DNA of 64,000 nucleotides from Couchioplanes caeruleus (GTDB lineage Bacteria; Actinomycetota; Actinomycetes; Mycobacteriales; Micromonosporaceae): NCBI RefSeq assembly GCF_023499255.1, contig NZ_CP092183.1:2425501-2489500 (forward strand), given 5' to 3'. A model generated the notes under the pieces. The model was given only the letters and a program-made list of their open reading frames with translations. It made no database searches and was not told where the DNA came from. Every line of letters begins with the position of its first letter. Within the stretch, counting starts at the first letter, position 1. A program made the position numbers and the translations under genes. Shown one piece after another: positions 7,495-16,605 of this stretch.

Positions 7495-8326
7495 CCCTCC
7501 GCCTAGCGGGTCGCATCGGCCGTCGAACGTCAACCACGGGTAGTGCTCACGGGCTTCCGCAACCGGCGTCAGCCCGGTCGGCGCACGGGCCAGGCCAATG
7601 CGCTCGGGAGGTTGTACGCGCACAGGTCGTGCCCCGCGGCTGCGTCTCCGCTCGACCGACAAATGCGGCGCGGCGTGGGCGATTCGGTCGACGGTGCCCA
7701 CCTGATGACACCGTCGATAGGCCGTACCGTTGTGCCTTACGGTCGAATGTCACAAGTCGTCAAGTTGCCGGCTCGGATCGCCGCCGTCGCGGGCACAGCC
7801 GCCGCCGCACGGAAATACCGGGGCTGTGCACTCACCTGTTCAACCGCAAGCGCCCGCTCAGAATGCTCCGGGTTTAGCGGTGATCGTCCCCGCAACGCTG
7901 TTTTCCGGCATACTCGGGCTGCCCCCCTCGTCGTCAACCGTGCCGGAACCGCGCGCCGCATGGGCCTGCCGACCCGACGGTACTGGCTGGCCTGGCCATC
8001 CCGCTAAGCGTGTGGTTACCTTTGGTCATCTACATCAACGTCTTTGCCCGTGATCCGAGCTGCTCCTGCTGAAGCCCGGACCACCCGCGGACGCCAGCCA
8101 GCCAGCCGCACTCTCATCAGCGTAAGACGTTCTGGTCAAGCGGTTGGCCGGGTGCCTCGTCCGTCGTTGGTCCCTGCATAGTCGTAATGGGGTTGGTCCC
8201 TGCAGCGCGTAACCGGGTTGATAGACGACGGGCGGGGCTGCCCTTGATGAGAGACGAGGTAACCGTGGGGTTCCTCAATGCCGTGTGGGGCTCGCCCCGA
8301 CCCTGCTTGACGGGCCGCCTGGGAGG
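7495..8326. other. stretch without a supported gene
   Basis: Short frames on both strands lack ribosome sites and plausible composition. A 13-base direct repeat GTTGGTCCCTGCA occurs twice at about 8167 and 8192, close to the 3' side of the IS110 remnant and perhaps part of its end. Nothing else is seen. Confidence 0.4.
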
Positions 8327-9040
8327 TCAGGCGGCCAGGGGCAGTGTCTCGGTTCGTGTGCCGTGGGTGGCGATGGCGGGATCCCATGCTCGGCCGGTCG
8401 TGATGATGGCGTGCAGCTGCCTCAAGATCGCCGCCGCGATGACGGCTTGGGCTTGGGTGACGGTGAGCTTGTTCTGCTCCCGGGTGGTGAGGTGGGTGAA
8501 CCGGGCGGCATAGACGGGATTTGCGCGTTGTGCGCCCCAGACGGTGCGCCATGCGGCCAGCCGCAGCCCGGGCCGGCCTTGACCGGTGAGTTTCGTGCGG
8601 CCGATGAAGGTGCCGGACATCTTCTCTCGTGGCGCCAGGCCGGCGTGTTTGACCAGTGCCCGAGCGCTGGCGAACCGGTGTGGGTCACCGGTCTCGGCCA
8701 GGATCGCTGCCGCGCCGATCGCCGACAGGCCGGGGATCGACGTGACGAGGTCGGTCAGCTGCAGCCGGTCCAGGATCGCCGTCATCCGCGCCTCGGTGCC
8801 GGTCATCCGGTGATGGGTGTCCAGCCAGTCGGTCAGCACCAAGCCGACACGTTCCAGGGCGCCGGGGCGGTGCGCGGTCACACCCGCCGGATCACTGAGC
8901 GCGGCGAACAGGGCTTGGACGATGCGCATGCAGGGCTTCTTGCGGCCGCGACGGATGATCTCCTTGCGCACCGCGGACTCCCACCGGGCTGGGCCCAGTC
9001 GTCGGGTCCGGGCAAGATCGCCGCCGTCGCGGTCGACCAC
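8327..9040 (-). pseudogene. IS110-family transposase remnant (C-terminal part)
   Basis: The reading frame encodes the C-terminal Transposase_20 region of IS110/IS116/IS902 transposases: SIPGLSAIGAAAILAETGDP, then FASARALVKHAGLAPRE and the conserved SGTFIGRTKLTGQGRPGLR, with the catalytic serine region retained. The N-terminal DEDD RuvC-like domain is missing; upstream sequence is out of frame and the left end of an IS21 element begins at about 9225, only 185 bases further on. It is therefore a dead remnant, probably interrupted by the IS21 insertion. No matching N-terminal half could be found on the far side of IS21. Confidence 0.75.
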
Positions 9041-9342
9041 GACAGAGAGCGCCGCGATCCAGGTCGAAGACCGAAACGGTTGCCGCGCAGTCTGCTATAC
9101 CGCCGGCCAGACGCACTCCAGCAAGGCTCGTATCTGCTGGACCTGACGGCCCGACTCCACGATCAGCTGCGCCCGGCGGGCACCGAGGTGCCGCAGTCGG
9201 CCCCAGGTGTCGGCGTACGGCTATGAGTGCAGAGCTGCGTACGGGTGAGCGTGCAGAGGTGGGCACGGTTTGTCCGTCGTACGCGAGTCGCTGGCGGTGA
9301 GGCTGCTCGAGACGTTGTCGGGCAGGCTTGGGGTGGCTGGCG

Positions 9343-10767
9343 ATGGGGGCGTTGGATGAGCAGCGGTGGCTGGACGTGCGCCGGTTTCGTGCGTTGCATG
9401 AGGCGGGCGCGAGCGTGTCGGAGATCGCTCGTGAGACGGGGCTGAACTGGCGGACGGTCAAGAAGTACCTGGGCGCCGACAGCGCTGAGGTGACTCCTCG
9501 GCGCAGCAGGCCGGCGCGTGGGCAGGTGATCGACGCGTTCGCGCACGTGGTCGATGCGTGGTTGAGGGCGGAGTTGCTGCTCAAGGGCACGGTGATTCAT
9601 GAGCGGCTGGTCGAGCAGTACGGGTTCACCGGTGACTACCAGCGGGTGAAGCTGTATTTGCAGCAGGCCCGGCCGCGGATTGCCGCCGAGTTGGGGGTCA
9701 GCCCGGATCAGCTGGCCGGGCTGCACCGGCGGTTCGAGGTCGTCCCGGGTGCCCAGGCTCAGGTGGACTGGGGTGACGAGGGCGCCATCCTGGCCCACGT
9801 CGGGATCCCGAAGGTTTATTCGTTCCACATGGTGCTGTCGTATTCGCGAGATCCGTTCTGCTGCTTCACCACCAGCCAGTATTTGGCGGCGTTCTGGGGC
9901 GCGCATCGGCGGGCGTTCGCCCACTTCGGTGGGGTGCCGGGCTCGATCGTCTACGACCGGACCAAGACTGTGGTCCGCCGGCACGTCGCCCCGGGCCAGG
10001 CGGTGCCCGCGCATCCGGAGGCGGTTGCGTTCGCCGGGCACTACGACTTCGCCATCGACGTGCTGGCCGCCTACCGGCCGACCGGCAAAGGACGGGTGGA
10101 GCGGCAGGTCACCATCGTGCGGGATCATGTCCTGGCCGGTCGGGCGTTCTCGTCGCTGGCCGAAATCGACGCTGCGTTCGCGGCCTGGGTGCCGCAGCGA
10201 CGCGCTCTGCGACACCGCACCCACGGCGAGATCATCGGGGTTCGCGCCGCCCGCGACCACGCCGCGCTGCGACCGATCCCGGCCAAGCCGTATGCGGTGG
10301 CCGACCGGCATCTGCGACACGTCGGCAAGGACTACCTGGTCGCCTTCGCCGGCAACCTCTACTCCGTGCCGGCCCGCCGGGTTCGCCACCGCCAGCTCGT
10401 GGAGATCCGCGCGACCGCCGCCACCGTCTCCATCCATGCCACCGTCGCCGGCCCGGACGGCATCACCCTGCTGGCCACTCACCCGCGGGCCGTCGGCCGC
10501 GGCGCCCGCATCGTCGACGAAACGCACTGGGACGGCCTGCCCGACGGCCATACCCGCGCCGTCACCACCGGCGATCCCGCCGGCCCACAGCCGCCGGCGC
10601 GCCGAAAGCCCAGCCATGACAGCAGCCGAGGGCCGCTGCAAGCCCTGCTGACGCGCGCCGCGGCCGCCCAGGTCACCGTTGAGGCCCGGCCGTTGTCGGT
10701 CTATGACCAGATCGCTCAGGCCAGTCCCTTCACCAACCGCCCCCACCTGAAGGACGTCTCGAAGTGA
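9343..10767 (+). CDS. istA: IS21-family transposase IstA
   Basis: A 474-residue transposase. The N-terminal helix-turn-helix reads VSEIARETGLNWRTVKKYL (about residues 26-44) and the rve integrase core follows with AQVDWGDEGAIL (first Asp of the DDE triad), the SIVYDRTKTV segment (second Asp region) and the GKGRVERQV segment with the catalytic Glu. The C-terminal part has the typical NLYSVPARRV box used by IstA proteins. ATG 9343 fits the usual start just before the HTH. Its end overlaps istB by 4 bases (GTGA). All catalytic regions are intact, so the element may be mobile. Confidence 0.92.
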   Translation: MGALDEQRWLDVRRFRALHEAGASVSEIARETGLNWRTVKKYLGADSAEVTPRRSRPARGQVIDAFAHVVDAWLRAELLLKGTVIHERLVEQYGFTGDYQRVKLYLQQARPRIAAELGVSPDQLAGLHRRFEVVPGAQAQVDWGDEGAILAHVGIPKVYSFHMVLSYSRDPFCCFTTSQYLAAFWGAHRRAFAHFGGVPGSIVYDRTKTVVRRHVAPGQAVPAHPEAVAFAGHYDFAIDVLAAYRPTGKGRVERQVTIVRDHVLAGRAFSSLAEIDAAFAAWVPQRRALRHRTHGEIIGVRAARDHAALRPIPAKPYAVADRHLRHVGKDYLVAFAGNLYSVPARRVRHRQLVEIRATAATVSIHATVAGPDGITLLATHPRAVGRGARIVDETHWDGLPDGHTRAVTTGDPAGPQPPARRKPSHDSSRGPLQALLTRAAAAQVTVEARPLSVYDQIAQASPFTNRPHLKDVSK

Positions 10768-11525
10768 CTGAGCTGGTCACCACCCGCATCCAAGCCAGCG
10801 TCACCAAGCTCGGCCTGCCGCACCTGGCCAAGACGCTGCAGGAGTTCACCAGCCGCGCTGACGCCGAGTCCATGGGCTACCTCGATTTCCTCGATCTGGT
10901 CCTGCAAGAGGAACTTGCCGTCCGCGACGAACGCCGCTTCCGCGCCGGGCTGCGCCTGTCGAAGTTGCCGCACCACAAGACCCTCGACGACTACGACTTC
11001 GCCTTCCAGCCCGACCTGGACCCCCGCAAGGTTCGTGACCTCGCCACCCTCGCGTTCGTGCAGGCCAAAGCCAACGTCGCCCTACTCGGGCCACCCGGAG
11101 TCGGCAAGACCCACATCGCCGTCGCTCTCGCCGTCGCCGCCTGCCGCGCCGGGTTCACCGTCTACTTCACCACCCTCGACGACCTGGTCCGACAGCTCAA
11201 AGCCGCCGACGCGATCGGCCGGCTCGCCCGCAAGCTACGCACCTACCTACGCCCAGCCGTGCTGGTCATCGACGAAGTGGGGTATCAACCCCTCGAACGC
11301 ACCGAGGCGAACCTGGTCTTCCAGGTGATCTCGAAGCGGTATGAGAAAGGCTCGACCCTGTTGACCTCGAACAAGGGCTTCGGGGAATGGGGCCAAGTTT
11401 TCGGCGACGAGGTCCTGGCCACCGCAATCCTCGACCGGCTTCTGCACCACTGCGACGTCGTCCCGATCAACGGACCCAGCTACCGGCTGAAGAACCGCCT
11501 CACCGCCATCGAGAACGTCGCTTAG
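10764..11525 (+). CDS. istB: IS21-family helper ATPase IstB
   Basis: A 253-residue DnaC-like AAA+ ATPase that assembles on target DNA and stimulates IstA. Walker A is GPPGVGKTH (about residues 109-117) and Walker B is AVLVIDEVGYQPL (about residues 165-177), followed by a sensor region with LLTSNKGFGEWGQVFGD. The GTG start overlaps the istA stop. Length is normal for the family and no frameshift is seen. Confidence 0.92.
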   Translation: MTELVTTRIQASVTKLGLPHLAKTLQEFTSRADAESMGYLDFLDLVLQEELAVRDERRFRAGLRLSKLPHHKTLDDYDFAFQPDLDPRKVRDLATLAFVQAKANVALLGPPGVGKTHIAVALAVAACRAGFTVYFTTLDDLVRQLKAADAIGRLARKLRTYLRPAVLVIDEVGYQPLERTEANLVFQVISKRYEKGSTLLTSNKGFGEWGQVFGDEVLATAILDRLLHHCDVVPINGPSYRLKNRLTAIENVA

Positions 11526-11559
11526 CCAGCGACGTCCACGACTCACACGCCGACCAGCA

Positions 11560-11661
11560 TCAACGCCCGTCACGGCCCCGGCGATAAGAGGCGACGAGCC
11601 ACCCGACAAAACCGACCAGCAGCAAGACCATCACGACGACGCTGATATGCCAGGGTTTCAT
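11560..11661 (-). CDS. possible 33-residue single-pass membrane peptide inside the IS21 element
   Basis: ATG 11661 is preceded by GGGAGA at a good distance (6 bases). The peptide starts MKPWHISVVVMVLLLVGF, has one strongly hydrophobic segment and ends in a basic tail (SYRRGRDGR), a positive-inside topology. It lies between istB and the right end of the IS, antisense to it. It could be a passenger small protein or a chance frame; nothing else supports it. Confidence 0.35.
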   Translation of the reverse strand: MKPWHISVVVMVLLLVGFVGWLVASYRRGRDGR

Positions 11662-11898
11662 GACGTCTCCCGCATGGTGAGTCGCTAACGAACAGGTCCG
11701 GAGCGCGACGACGGCGCCGGGCATCGAGCCTACCGAACCACCACCAAACAGCAGGAACTCCTCGCCCGCGCCACCCACCGCTCTGCAAGATCAGCCGTAC
11801 TCACCTCTGCACTCGAACGAGTACGCCGACAGTCAGATGCCAGACCTGCGGATTGGCGGCTACCCAACGCGCCGTTCGACGGCAGGAACTACTAAAGC

Positions 11899-11977
11899 TG
11901 GCCCCTGAGCTGCGCGGTATGCGGTTCCGGGTTGTGCCACCTCCGATCCACATAGTTTGCGGTGCGCGAAAGCGCGT
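11899..11977 (+). repeat. dispersed repeat, copy 1
   Basis: Shares TGGCCCCTGAGCT and GGTATGCGGTTC with copy 2 at 25722, and a following GTGCGCGAA..GCGCG hairpin-like block with copy 3 at 25936. Relative to copies 2-4 the reading frame after ATGCGGTTC is disturbed. Confidence 0.5.
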
Positions 11978-12013
11978 GCCGGAGGTCGCTGGGACAGCAT
12001 CGACAACCCTTAG

Positions 12014-12901
12014 TTAGTGCCGCGATTGCAGAGCGGCGGCGACGTCGTACAACTCCGTCCAGGCAACCGGGTCGCCATCATCACGACGAAGATCGTCGAG
12101 AGCGACGTGCAAACGCGTCAACAGCAACGTTTCTGTACTGCGAGTGGCAGCATGGGCGGCAGCGACGAGTACATCACTGATCCGCTCACTCGTAGACCGG
12201 CCGGGAATCGGCTGCGTGATAGCGCAGGACAACTCACCCTCAGCGGCACCCGGCAACAACAGGTTGCTTGACGGCCGCACCGCATACGCCTCCTCGGCGA
12301 GGGTCACCGCATGAGCGAGTGTCGCGTCACGGCTGTCGTGCACCACCGCATCGACATCAAGCTGGCGCAGCACGCCATACAACTGCCCCCGTAGCTGCCA
12401 CTGCGGCGCGGCGCCAAGAGCCAGCGGTGGGGTGTAGTCCCAGGCAGCGGCGGATTCCAGTAGCGACGCCGTGTCATGAGCATCGGCCTCGAACCAGAAC
12501 ACCGCTGCATCCGCGAGCAGTAGATGCCGCTCGCGCCACTTCGCCTCCGCGTCCGGCTCGCCCTGACGGGTTGAAGAAGCTCCGCCGCGAGAGTGCGCAA
12601 TGACGACGGGTATCGACCGCAGCGAGGCGATCGCTGCGGTCTGCCAATCGGTCGAGGTGCCAGCGCCGCCATCGAGATACACCACCGGCAGGGCCGCGGG
12701 ATTATCGAGGAAGTATGGCGGGTGAACCACCTGCATCGAGAAGTCGAGCCGCGGCTCCTCGGTCACCGATAGCCGGCCACCCGCGCGCGGGACCTCGGCG
12801 GCAAGTCCCCTCACCAACATCTGGGCACCTTCAACAGCATCGGCCACGGCCACCAATCGGTCCACTCCAAGTGCATCGCGGTAGCTGATACGAAAGGACA
12901 T
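12014..12901 (-). CDS. nucleoside 2-deoxyribosyltransferase-like protein
   Basis: 295 residues from ATG 12901, chosen because GGAGG lies 9 bases upstream; the frame is open further but that extension has no ribosome site. The first ~95 residues are a separate N-terminal region of unknown role. The middle reads VVYLDGGAGTSTDWQTAAIA, then PVVIAHSRG, WRERHLLLADAAVFWFEADA and a region ending DAVVHDSRD, which follows the layout of the nucleoside 2-deoxyribosyltransferase-like superfamily (a GG-x-WQ strand-turn, a W-E/R-x-x-x-L-x-x-AD-x-x-x-FWF block). That superfamily cleaves or transfers N-glycosidic bonds of nucleosides and includes NAD- and nucleotide-acting conflict proteins. I base this on motif layout only, so the activity is tentative. 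Confidence 0.55.
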   Translation of the reverse strand: MSFRISYRDALGVDRLVAVADAVEGAQMLVRGLAAEVPRAGGRLSVTEEPRLDFSMQVVHPPYFLDNPAALPVVYLDGGAGTSTDWQTAAIASLRSIPVVIAHSRGGASSTRQGEPDAEAKWRERHLLLADAAVFWFEADAHDTASLLESAAAWDYTPPLALGAAPQWQLRGQLYGVLRQLDVDAVVHDSRDATLAHAVTLAEEAYAVRPSSNLLLPGAAEGELSCAITQPIPGRSTSERISDVLVAAAHAATRSTETLLLTRLHVALDDLRRDDGDPVAWTELYDVAAALQSRH

Positions 12902-13335
12902 CCCGGCCGCCTCCTCCATATTCGTCCGCCACGTATACACCGCCACCACAACGCCCCATCTCGCCCGCTCGATGTGCTCGCCGAGTGTGGCTGATCTGAG
13001 CGGTCGCGGTACGCAACCCGGAGGCACGTAGACCGTGAACGCGAACGGCTAACCCACGGGGGGGGGTCGCTCAGCGGGATGGTTATGTCAGTAGAGGCGA
13101 TAGAGGGCATACCCTCACGGGATGATTGTGGCTTTCGAGGCAGCGCGTGGCCTTCGGCTCCTGACGCTTCCCGCCGGCGTTTGGGTCGGCATCACAGTGG
13201 TGCCGATCCGAACGCCGCCGACACACGCGAACGAGTCAACAATCGTGCTACCTGCGGAAACGGGGTCGAAGACAGCAGAAAATTGAGCCTCAGCCATCGA
13301 CGCGAAGCTCACCCCGCGCGGGTGGCCTGTCGATG
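12902..13335. other. intergenic stretch without a supported gene
   Basis: Contains a G8 run at 13060-13067 and scattered short frames with no ribosome site. No hairpin followed by T residues was seen. Confidence 0.3.
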
Positions 13336-13536
13336 TCAGTCTTGTGACCGCTGGCTGCCCTGCGCTTGATTAACAGGGCTGCCGGCATCGCCACTAGTAC
13401 GCCGAGTCCGCCAATGGAAGACAGCGCGGGCGAACATCTGCCATGCAATCGCGAGAAGTAGGAGAGGAATCGCCACGCGTCCGAATATCGGACCAAGGCC
13501 CCATCCCGACTCGGCGAAGATGAACTCGAGGTTCAT
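13336..13536 (-). CDS. small membrane protein, paralogue of the one at 37109-37264
   Basis: 66 residues from ATG 13536 with GGGGAGAGG about 9 bases upstream. It starts MNLEFIFAESGWGLGPIF and has one membrane segment at about residues 20-40, then a basic, Ser-rich tail. The protein at 37109-37264 begins MSLEFVFAEDGWGLGPILE and matches through the membrane helix (PLLLLAI), so the two are clear paralogues. I do not know the family. The conserved aromatic/acidic N-terminus before the helix may face a partner. No obvious operon partner on the same strand. Confidence 0.65.
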   Translation of the reverse strand: MNLEFIFAESGWGLGPIFGRVAIPLLLLAIAWQMFARAVFHWRTRRTSGDAGSPVNQAQGSQRSQD

Positions 13537-14036
13537 GTGACTGCGCCTCTCCCCAATTCACCGCTGCCGATAATCCGCCAAAGGCTCGACGGAACTGAAG
13601 AAGTACGCCGGGTCCGAGGGCTCGCGGCGGGAACCTTACCTACGCAGCGCTCGGATGGTAGTCGGCCGAACAGGTCGTTACGTGCCCAGCATCACGCCCC
13701 CAGCTACTGTAGCGGCCTGTGACTGCGAGCACCCGGTCACGCCCCGGCATGGGGGCTGCAACCGACGCGCAGCACCGTTTCTGGACGCTTGCCCAGAGGC
13801 GCGAAGACATCTTCTGCCTTCGCTTCGCCCCCGGCGGGGCCGACGGCGCCCCGCGACACGGGCGGGCACCATGAAGCCCTGGACCTCCGGTCGGTAGCCC
13901 TTGGCCGCGAGAACCGTGGTGTCGGAAAGCGCCGACCGGCGCAGTAGTCGACGCGGTGGGCCGCCGGGCGCACTGGACGCCATGATCGACCGAAAGCGGG
14001 AGGGAGCAGCGCCGTCGACTTGCCTAGACTGCCGTG
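13537..14036. other. intergenic stretch without a supported gene
   Basis: Several overlapping frames exist on both strands but all are Arg/Pro-rich with no ribosome site. Only a TAGACT hexamer at 14025-14030, 6 bases before GTG 14037, looks functional. Confidence 0.3.
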
Positions 14037-14791
14037 GTGTCCGCTCGTGTTGCCATGCTGCTCGCTGCGCCGTTTGTGCTGGTGGCGTTCGCTATGCGCC
14101 TCGGCGTGGCGCTCTGGTTGCAGCCCTTCACGTGGCGCGTCGACTCGTTCATCCTTGGCTTGCTGGCCTTCCTCGGTCTGCTGGCGATCAGCGTCGGTAT
14201 CCCGTTGGCGGGCTACCTGCAGCTGACCAGAGCGGCTCGCCAAAGTCCGCGTGGCTGGCGCTGCGACGTACAACACCGTCGTTTCGCCGCGGGACCTTCC
14301 CCCGTCAGTACGGGGCCTTGGGCCATCGTGCTCGGATGGATGGCTGGCGGCGTCTTTCCCACCGAGCGGGTGCCGAACGAGGAGCATATGCGGATCGCCC
14401 AGTTGGGCTTTATGACCCCAGTCTGGATCGGTTTGGCCGTCGGTCTGCTGCTTCTGGCCGAACTCGGGCTGCTGATGGGCAGACCCCGTCTCAGCTTGGA
14501 TGCCGAAGGCATCACCGTGCAGCGGCTTCGCAACGTGCGCATACGGTGGGACGAGTTGTTGCCTGGAGGGCCACCGCCACCCGCCGAACGCAATCCCCGC
14601 ACGCTTGTTGTCTATACGTTCAGTCCCATTCCGGGGGATCGCCGCAGCCGCGATCGTTGCCTGCACGCCAGCTCCATGTCGACACGGCGTTCCTAGCCAA
14701 TACCATCCGTTGCTACGTCGAAAATCCTAACCGTCGTGCCGACATCGGCACCGCCGAAGAACTAGCGAGATTGCAGATGTCGCATACGTGA
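14037..14791 (+). pseudogene. membrane protein with C-terminal PH-like region, broken by a single-base frameshift
   Basis: GTG 14037 has TAGACT 6 bases upstream, suggesting a leaderless start. Four hydrophobic segments are visible (about residues 3-22, 38-60, 100-115 and 122-145), followed by RPRLSLDAEGITVQRLRNV, a strand pattern like bacterial PH-type domains. In this frame translation continues into a nonsense basic tail and stops at 14696. If one G is added to the G5 run near 14632-14640 the frame reads on as HVDTAFLANTIRCYVENP and ends at 14791 with a natural C-terminus (GTAEELARLQ). So the gene has lost one base, or the run was mis-sequenced. Function unknown. Confidence 0.6.
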
Positions 14792-15182
14792 TGAATGAAT
14801 CTGAGCTGCGAGTCCCTTCCTTCTGTGATGAAGCGGTGGTGCTGTCGCTGCGCGGTCTGCTGGAGCGCTCACTACGCGGTAGCCTCACGTGTGAATTGTC
14901 CGCCGGCCACGGAGACCGGCATGCCGCATTCATAGCGGCCACTTAAGTCGGTGATCGTTGGGGTCCATGCCCCCATCGTGAGCTGCTCCCGTGGGAACCC
15001 TGCGACTGTAGCGACGAGGACACCGCCGACGACTGTGTGCTCGCCACAGCGCCTCCCGGTCGGCACAGGTATTAGCCCGAGAGATCGGTGCATATGGTGT
15101 CGCTGCGGTCCGAGCCGGACGGTGGCGCTGACCTGGCCCTTCGTATATTTGATGTTGGTAGTGAGGGTGCTCTACTGGCCGC
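14792..15182. other. intergenic stretch without a supported gene
   Basis: About 390 bases before the membrane-protein operon. TCTACT at 15171-15176, 6 bases before ATG 15183, is a weak candidate -10. Short frames here carry no convincing features. Confidence 0.3.
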
Positions 15183-15488
15183 ATGAGGCTGGAGCCTGCC
15201 GGGCGTACGCGCCCGGCTGCGGTGATCGGGTACGTCGCGGTCGGCGTGTACCTGCTCACGGTTGCAGCTTCGAGCCTCTCCGGTTCTGAGGGCATCACCG
15301 GTGCGCTGATCGTCATGGTGGGGCTGCTGCCGCTGTCGATGGTGCTCGCGCTGGTGCTGATAGTGCGGCTGGTACGCCGCCGTCGCACGCTGGCGTTCGG
15401 CCGGCGTGAGCGGCGGGCGATGCTCGTCGGGCTGGGCGTCGTCCTTGCGGTCGCGCTGGCAGGCTTCCTGGTCGGGATGCTGTCGTGA
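15183..15488 (+). CDS. small membrane protein, first gene of a three-gene unit
   Basis: 101 residues from ATG 15183. Three hydrophobic segments are visible: about residues 12-30, 38-60 (ALIVMVGLLPLSMVLALVL) and 78-98. Between the second and third there is a strongly basic loop (RRRRTLAFGRRERR), giving a positive-inside topology. The stop overlaps the GTG of the next gene by 4 bases (GTGA), so the two are coupled. I do not recognise the family. A role alongside the MGFFD protein downstream is suggested only by position. Confidence 0.6.
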   Translation: MRLEPAGRTRPAAVIGYVAVGVYLLTVAASSLSGSEGITGALIVMVGLLPLSMVLALVLIVRLVRRRRTLAFGRRERRAMLVGLGVVLAVALAGFLVGMLS

Positions 15489-15895
15489 GCCGCCCTACGA
15501 AAATCTCATCTAGGGCGCAGGATGCCGGTGGTGTCAAGGCCTGGGCTCTTTCGCGTGGGAACCGTCGTTTCGCGGCGGGGACCGCCGGTTACGCCGGTGT
15601 CGTGGCAGTCCTGGTCATTGCGTCGTCGATCGTGCCGGACCGGACCGCCGCGGTGGTGCTGTATGCCGTGGCCGTGGTGCTGACCATGCCAGTCGGTACA
15701 GGCGTCGTTCCCGCGTTGTGGGTCAACACGTTCGCGGCGGTGGCGCTCGGCAACGTTCTGGGCATCTTCGGTGCGTCGCTGGACCAGCTCACGCAGGTGG
15801 GTGTCGTCGTGACGTTCGTGCTGATGACGGTCGCTAACGCCTGGATTGTTCGGCAGCTGTGGCAGGCGCTTCGTCGACGGCCGGGCAAGGGCTGA
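15485..15895 (+). CDS. membrane protein, second gene of the unit
   Basis: 136 residues starting at GTG 15485 inside the previous stop. About 30 soluble N-terminal residues are followed by four hydrophobic segments (VVAVLVIASSIVP, AVVLYAVAVVLTMPVG, VPALWVNTFAAVALGNVLGI, VGVVVTFVLMTVANAW) and a basic tail. Its stop is 6 bases before the ATG of the MGFFD protein. The family is unknown to me; the coupling implies a membrane complex with its upstream neighbour. Confidence 0.6.
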   Translation: MSRPTKISSRAQDAGGVKAWALSRGNRRFAAGTAGYAGVVAVLVIASSIVPDRTAAVVLYAVAVVLTMPVGTGVVPALWVNTFAAVALGNVLGIFGASLDQLTQVGVVVTFVLMTVANAWIVRQLWQALRRRPGKG

Positions 15896-15901
15896 ACCGG
15901 C

Positions 15902-16468
15902 ATGGGGTTCTTCGATGCTCCTGCGCCCCGCGACCCGAACCATCAGCAAGGTCGGTGGGATACGGACGAAGGCCCATGGCAACGGTGGCAAACGGTACTG
16001 CCGGAAACGGTGGGGTTGCGTCTGGTCATCGCGCGTACCGCTGCTGCCGTCGTTGCGGTCACGGGCCTCCAGGTCTTCCCCGACGGCTTCGTGATGACCT
16101 TTACCGCGGTATGGCGCCCTGCTGTCGGGCGGCGCATCCACCGAGCGGCGGACGCAGCGTGGCTAGGGGCGGCTGCCCTGCCCGAAGAGGTCCTGCGCCT
16201 GGGCGTGCAGTTCGCCGACGACTCCAAAGCCACGAACCTCGACGACGAACGACAGACGCCGGCCAGCTCGGCAGGACCGGTCATGATCGGCGATGGTGCC
16301 ACCGGTGATTCGCACCGGCTGGAGAGCCGCTACTGCGTGCTCCCGTTGCCCCCGGCCGGTGCGCTGACCTTCGTCTGTCAGTGGCCGGTCTTCGGCATCC
16401 CCGAAACCCACGCGAGCCTGGACGCGACGCTGATCCGCGATGCCGCCACCCGAGCGATCGGACTGTAA
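15902..16468 (+). CDS. MGxFD-family protein of unknown function, copy 1
   Basis: 188 residues from ATG 15902, 6 bases after the preceding stop. It starts MGFFDAPAP and is homologous to the protein at 17649-18230, which starts MGLFDNVPP. Shared segments include the PxGFxxTxT pattern (VFPDGFVMTFTA / AYPNGFEFTLTV), RLGVQFADDSKATNL / RFGIQFSDGQSATNL, LPLPPAGALTFVCQWP / WPLPPAGPLAFVCEWP and IPETxxxxDAxLI. The regular strand pattern suggests an all-beta fold. No signal peptide, membrane helix or catalytic motif is visible. Each copy follows one or two membrane-protein genes, so a membrane-associated role is a fair guess. Confidence 0.65.
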   Translation: MGFFDAPAPRDPNHQQGRWDTDEGPWQRWQTVLPETVGLRLVIARTAAAVVAVTGLQVFPDGFVMTFTAVWRPAVGRRIHRAADAAWLGAAALPEEVLRLGVQFADDSKATNLDDERQTPASSAGPVMIGDGATGDSHRLESRYCVLPLPPAGALTFVCQWPVFGIPETHASLDATLIRDAATRAIGL

Positions 16469-16605
16469 CCGATGACCGACCGACGGTGGGGTGCGCGGCA
16501 CGGTTGTGCAGGCGCTTGCGTGGTGGGAGCGCGCCGGGACTGGTCCGGTGCCCGACGCCGGTGTGCGCCGCGGGCGGTCGCTGAGCTGAACGGAGTTCCG
16601 CCATC

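Larger units (their letters stand above)
9225..11814 (+). mobile_element. IS21-family insertion sequence, ~2.6 kb
   Basis: Contains istA and istB in the usual overlapping order. The ends carry related inverted repeats: GAGTGCAGAG starts at 9225 and its reverse complement ends at 11814, and in both ends a second TGCAGAG follows about 20 bases inward, as in the multiple terminal repeats of IS21. A target duplication was not found, so the outer boundary may be off by a few bases. Confidence 0.75.

Noticed and set aside
8136..8326. Bridge-RNA-like non-coding end of the IS110 remnant
   Set aside because: In IS110 proper the guide RNA lies on the 5' side of the transposase, which is missing here; only a short direct repeat is visible.
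9163..10746. Long open frame antisense to istA (527 codons)
   Set aside because: GC-skewed shadow of a gene with clear IstA motifs; no ribosome site and Arg/Gly-rich composition.
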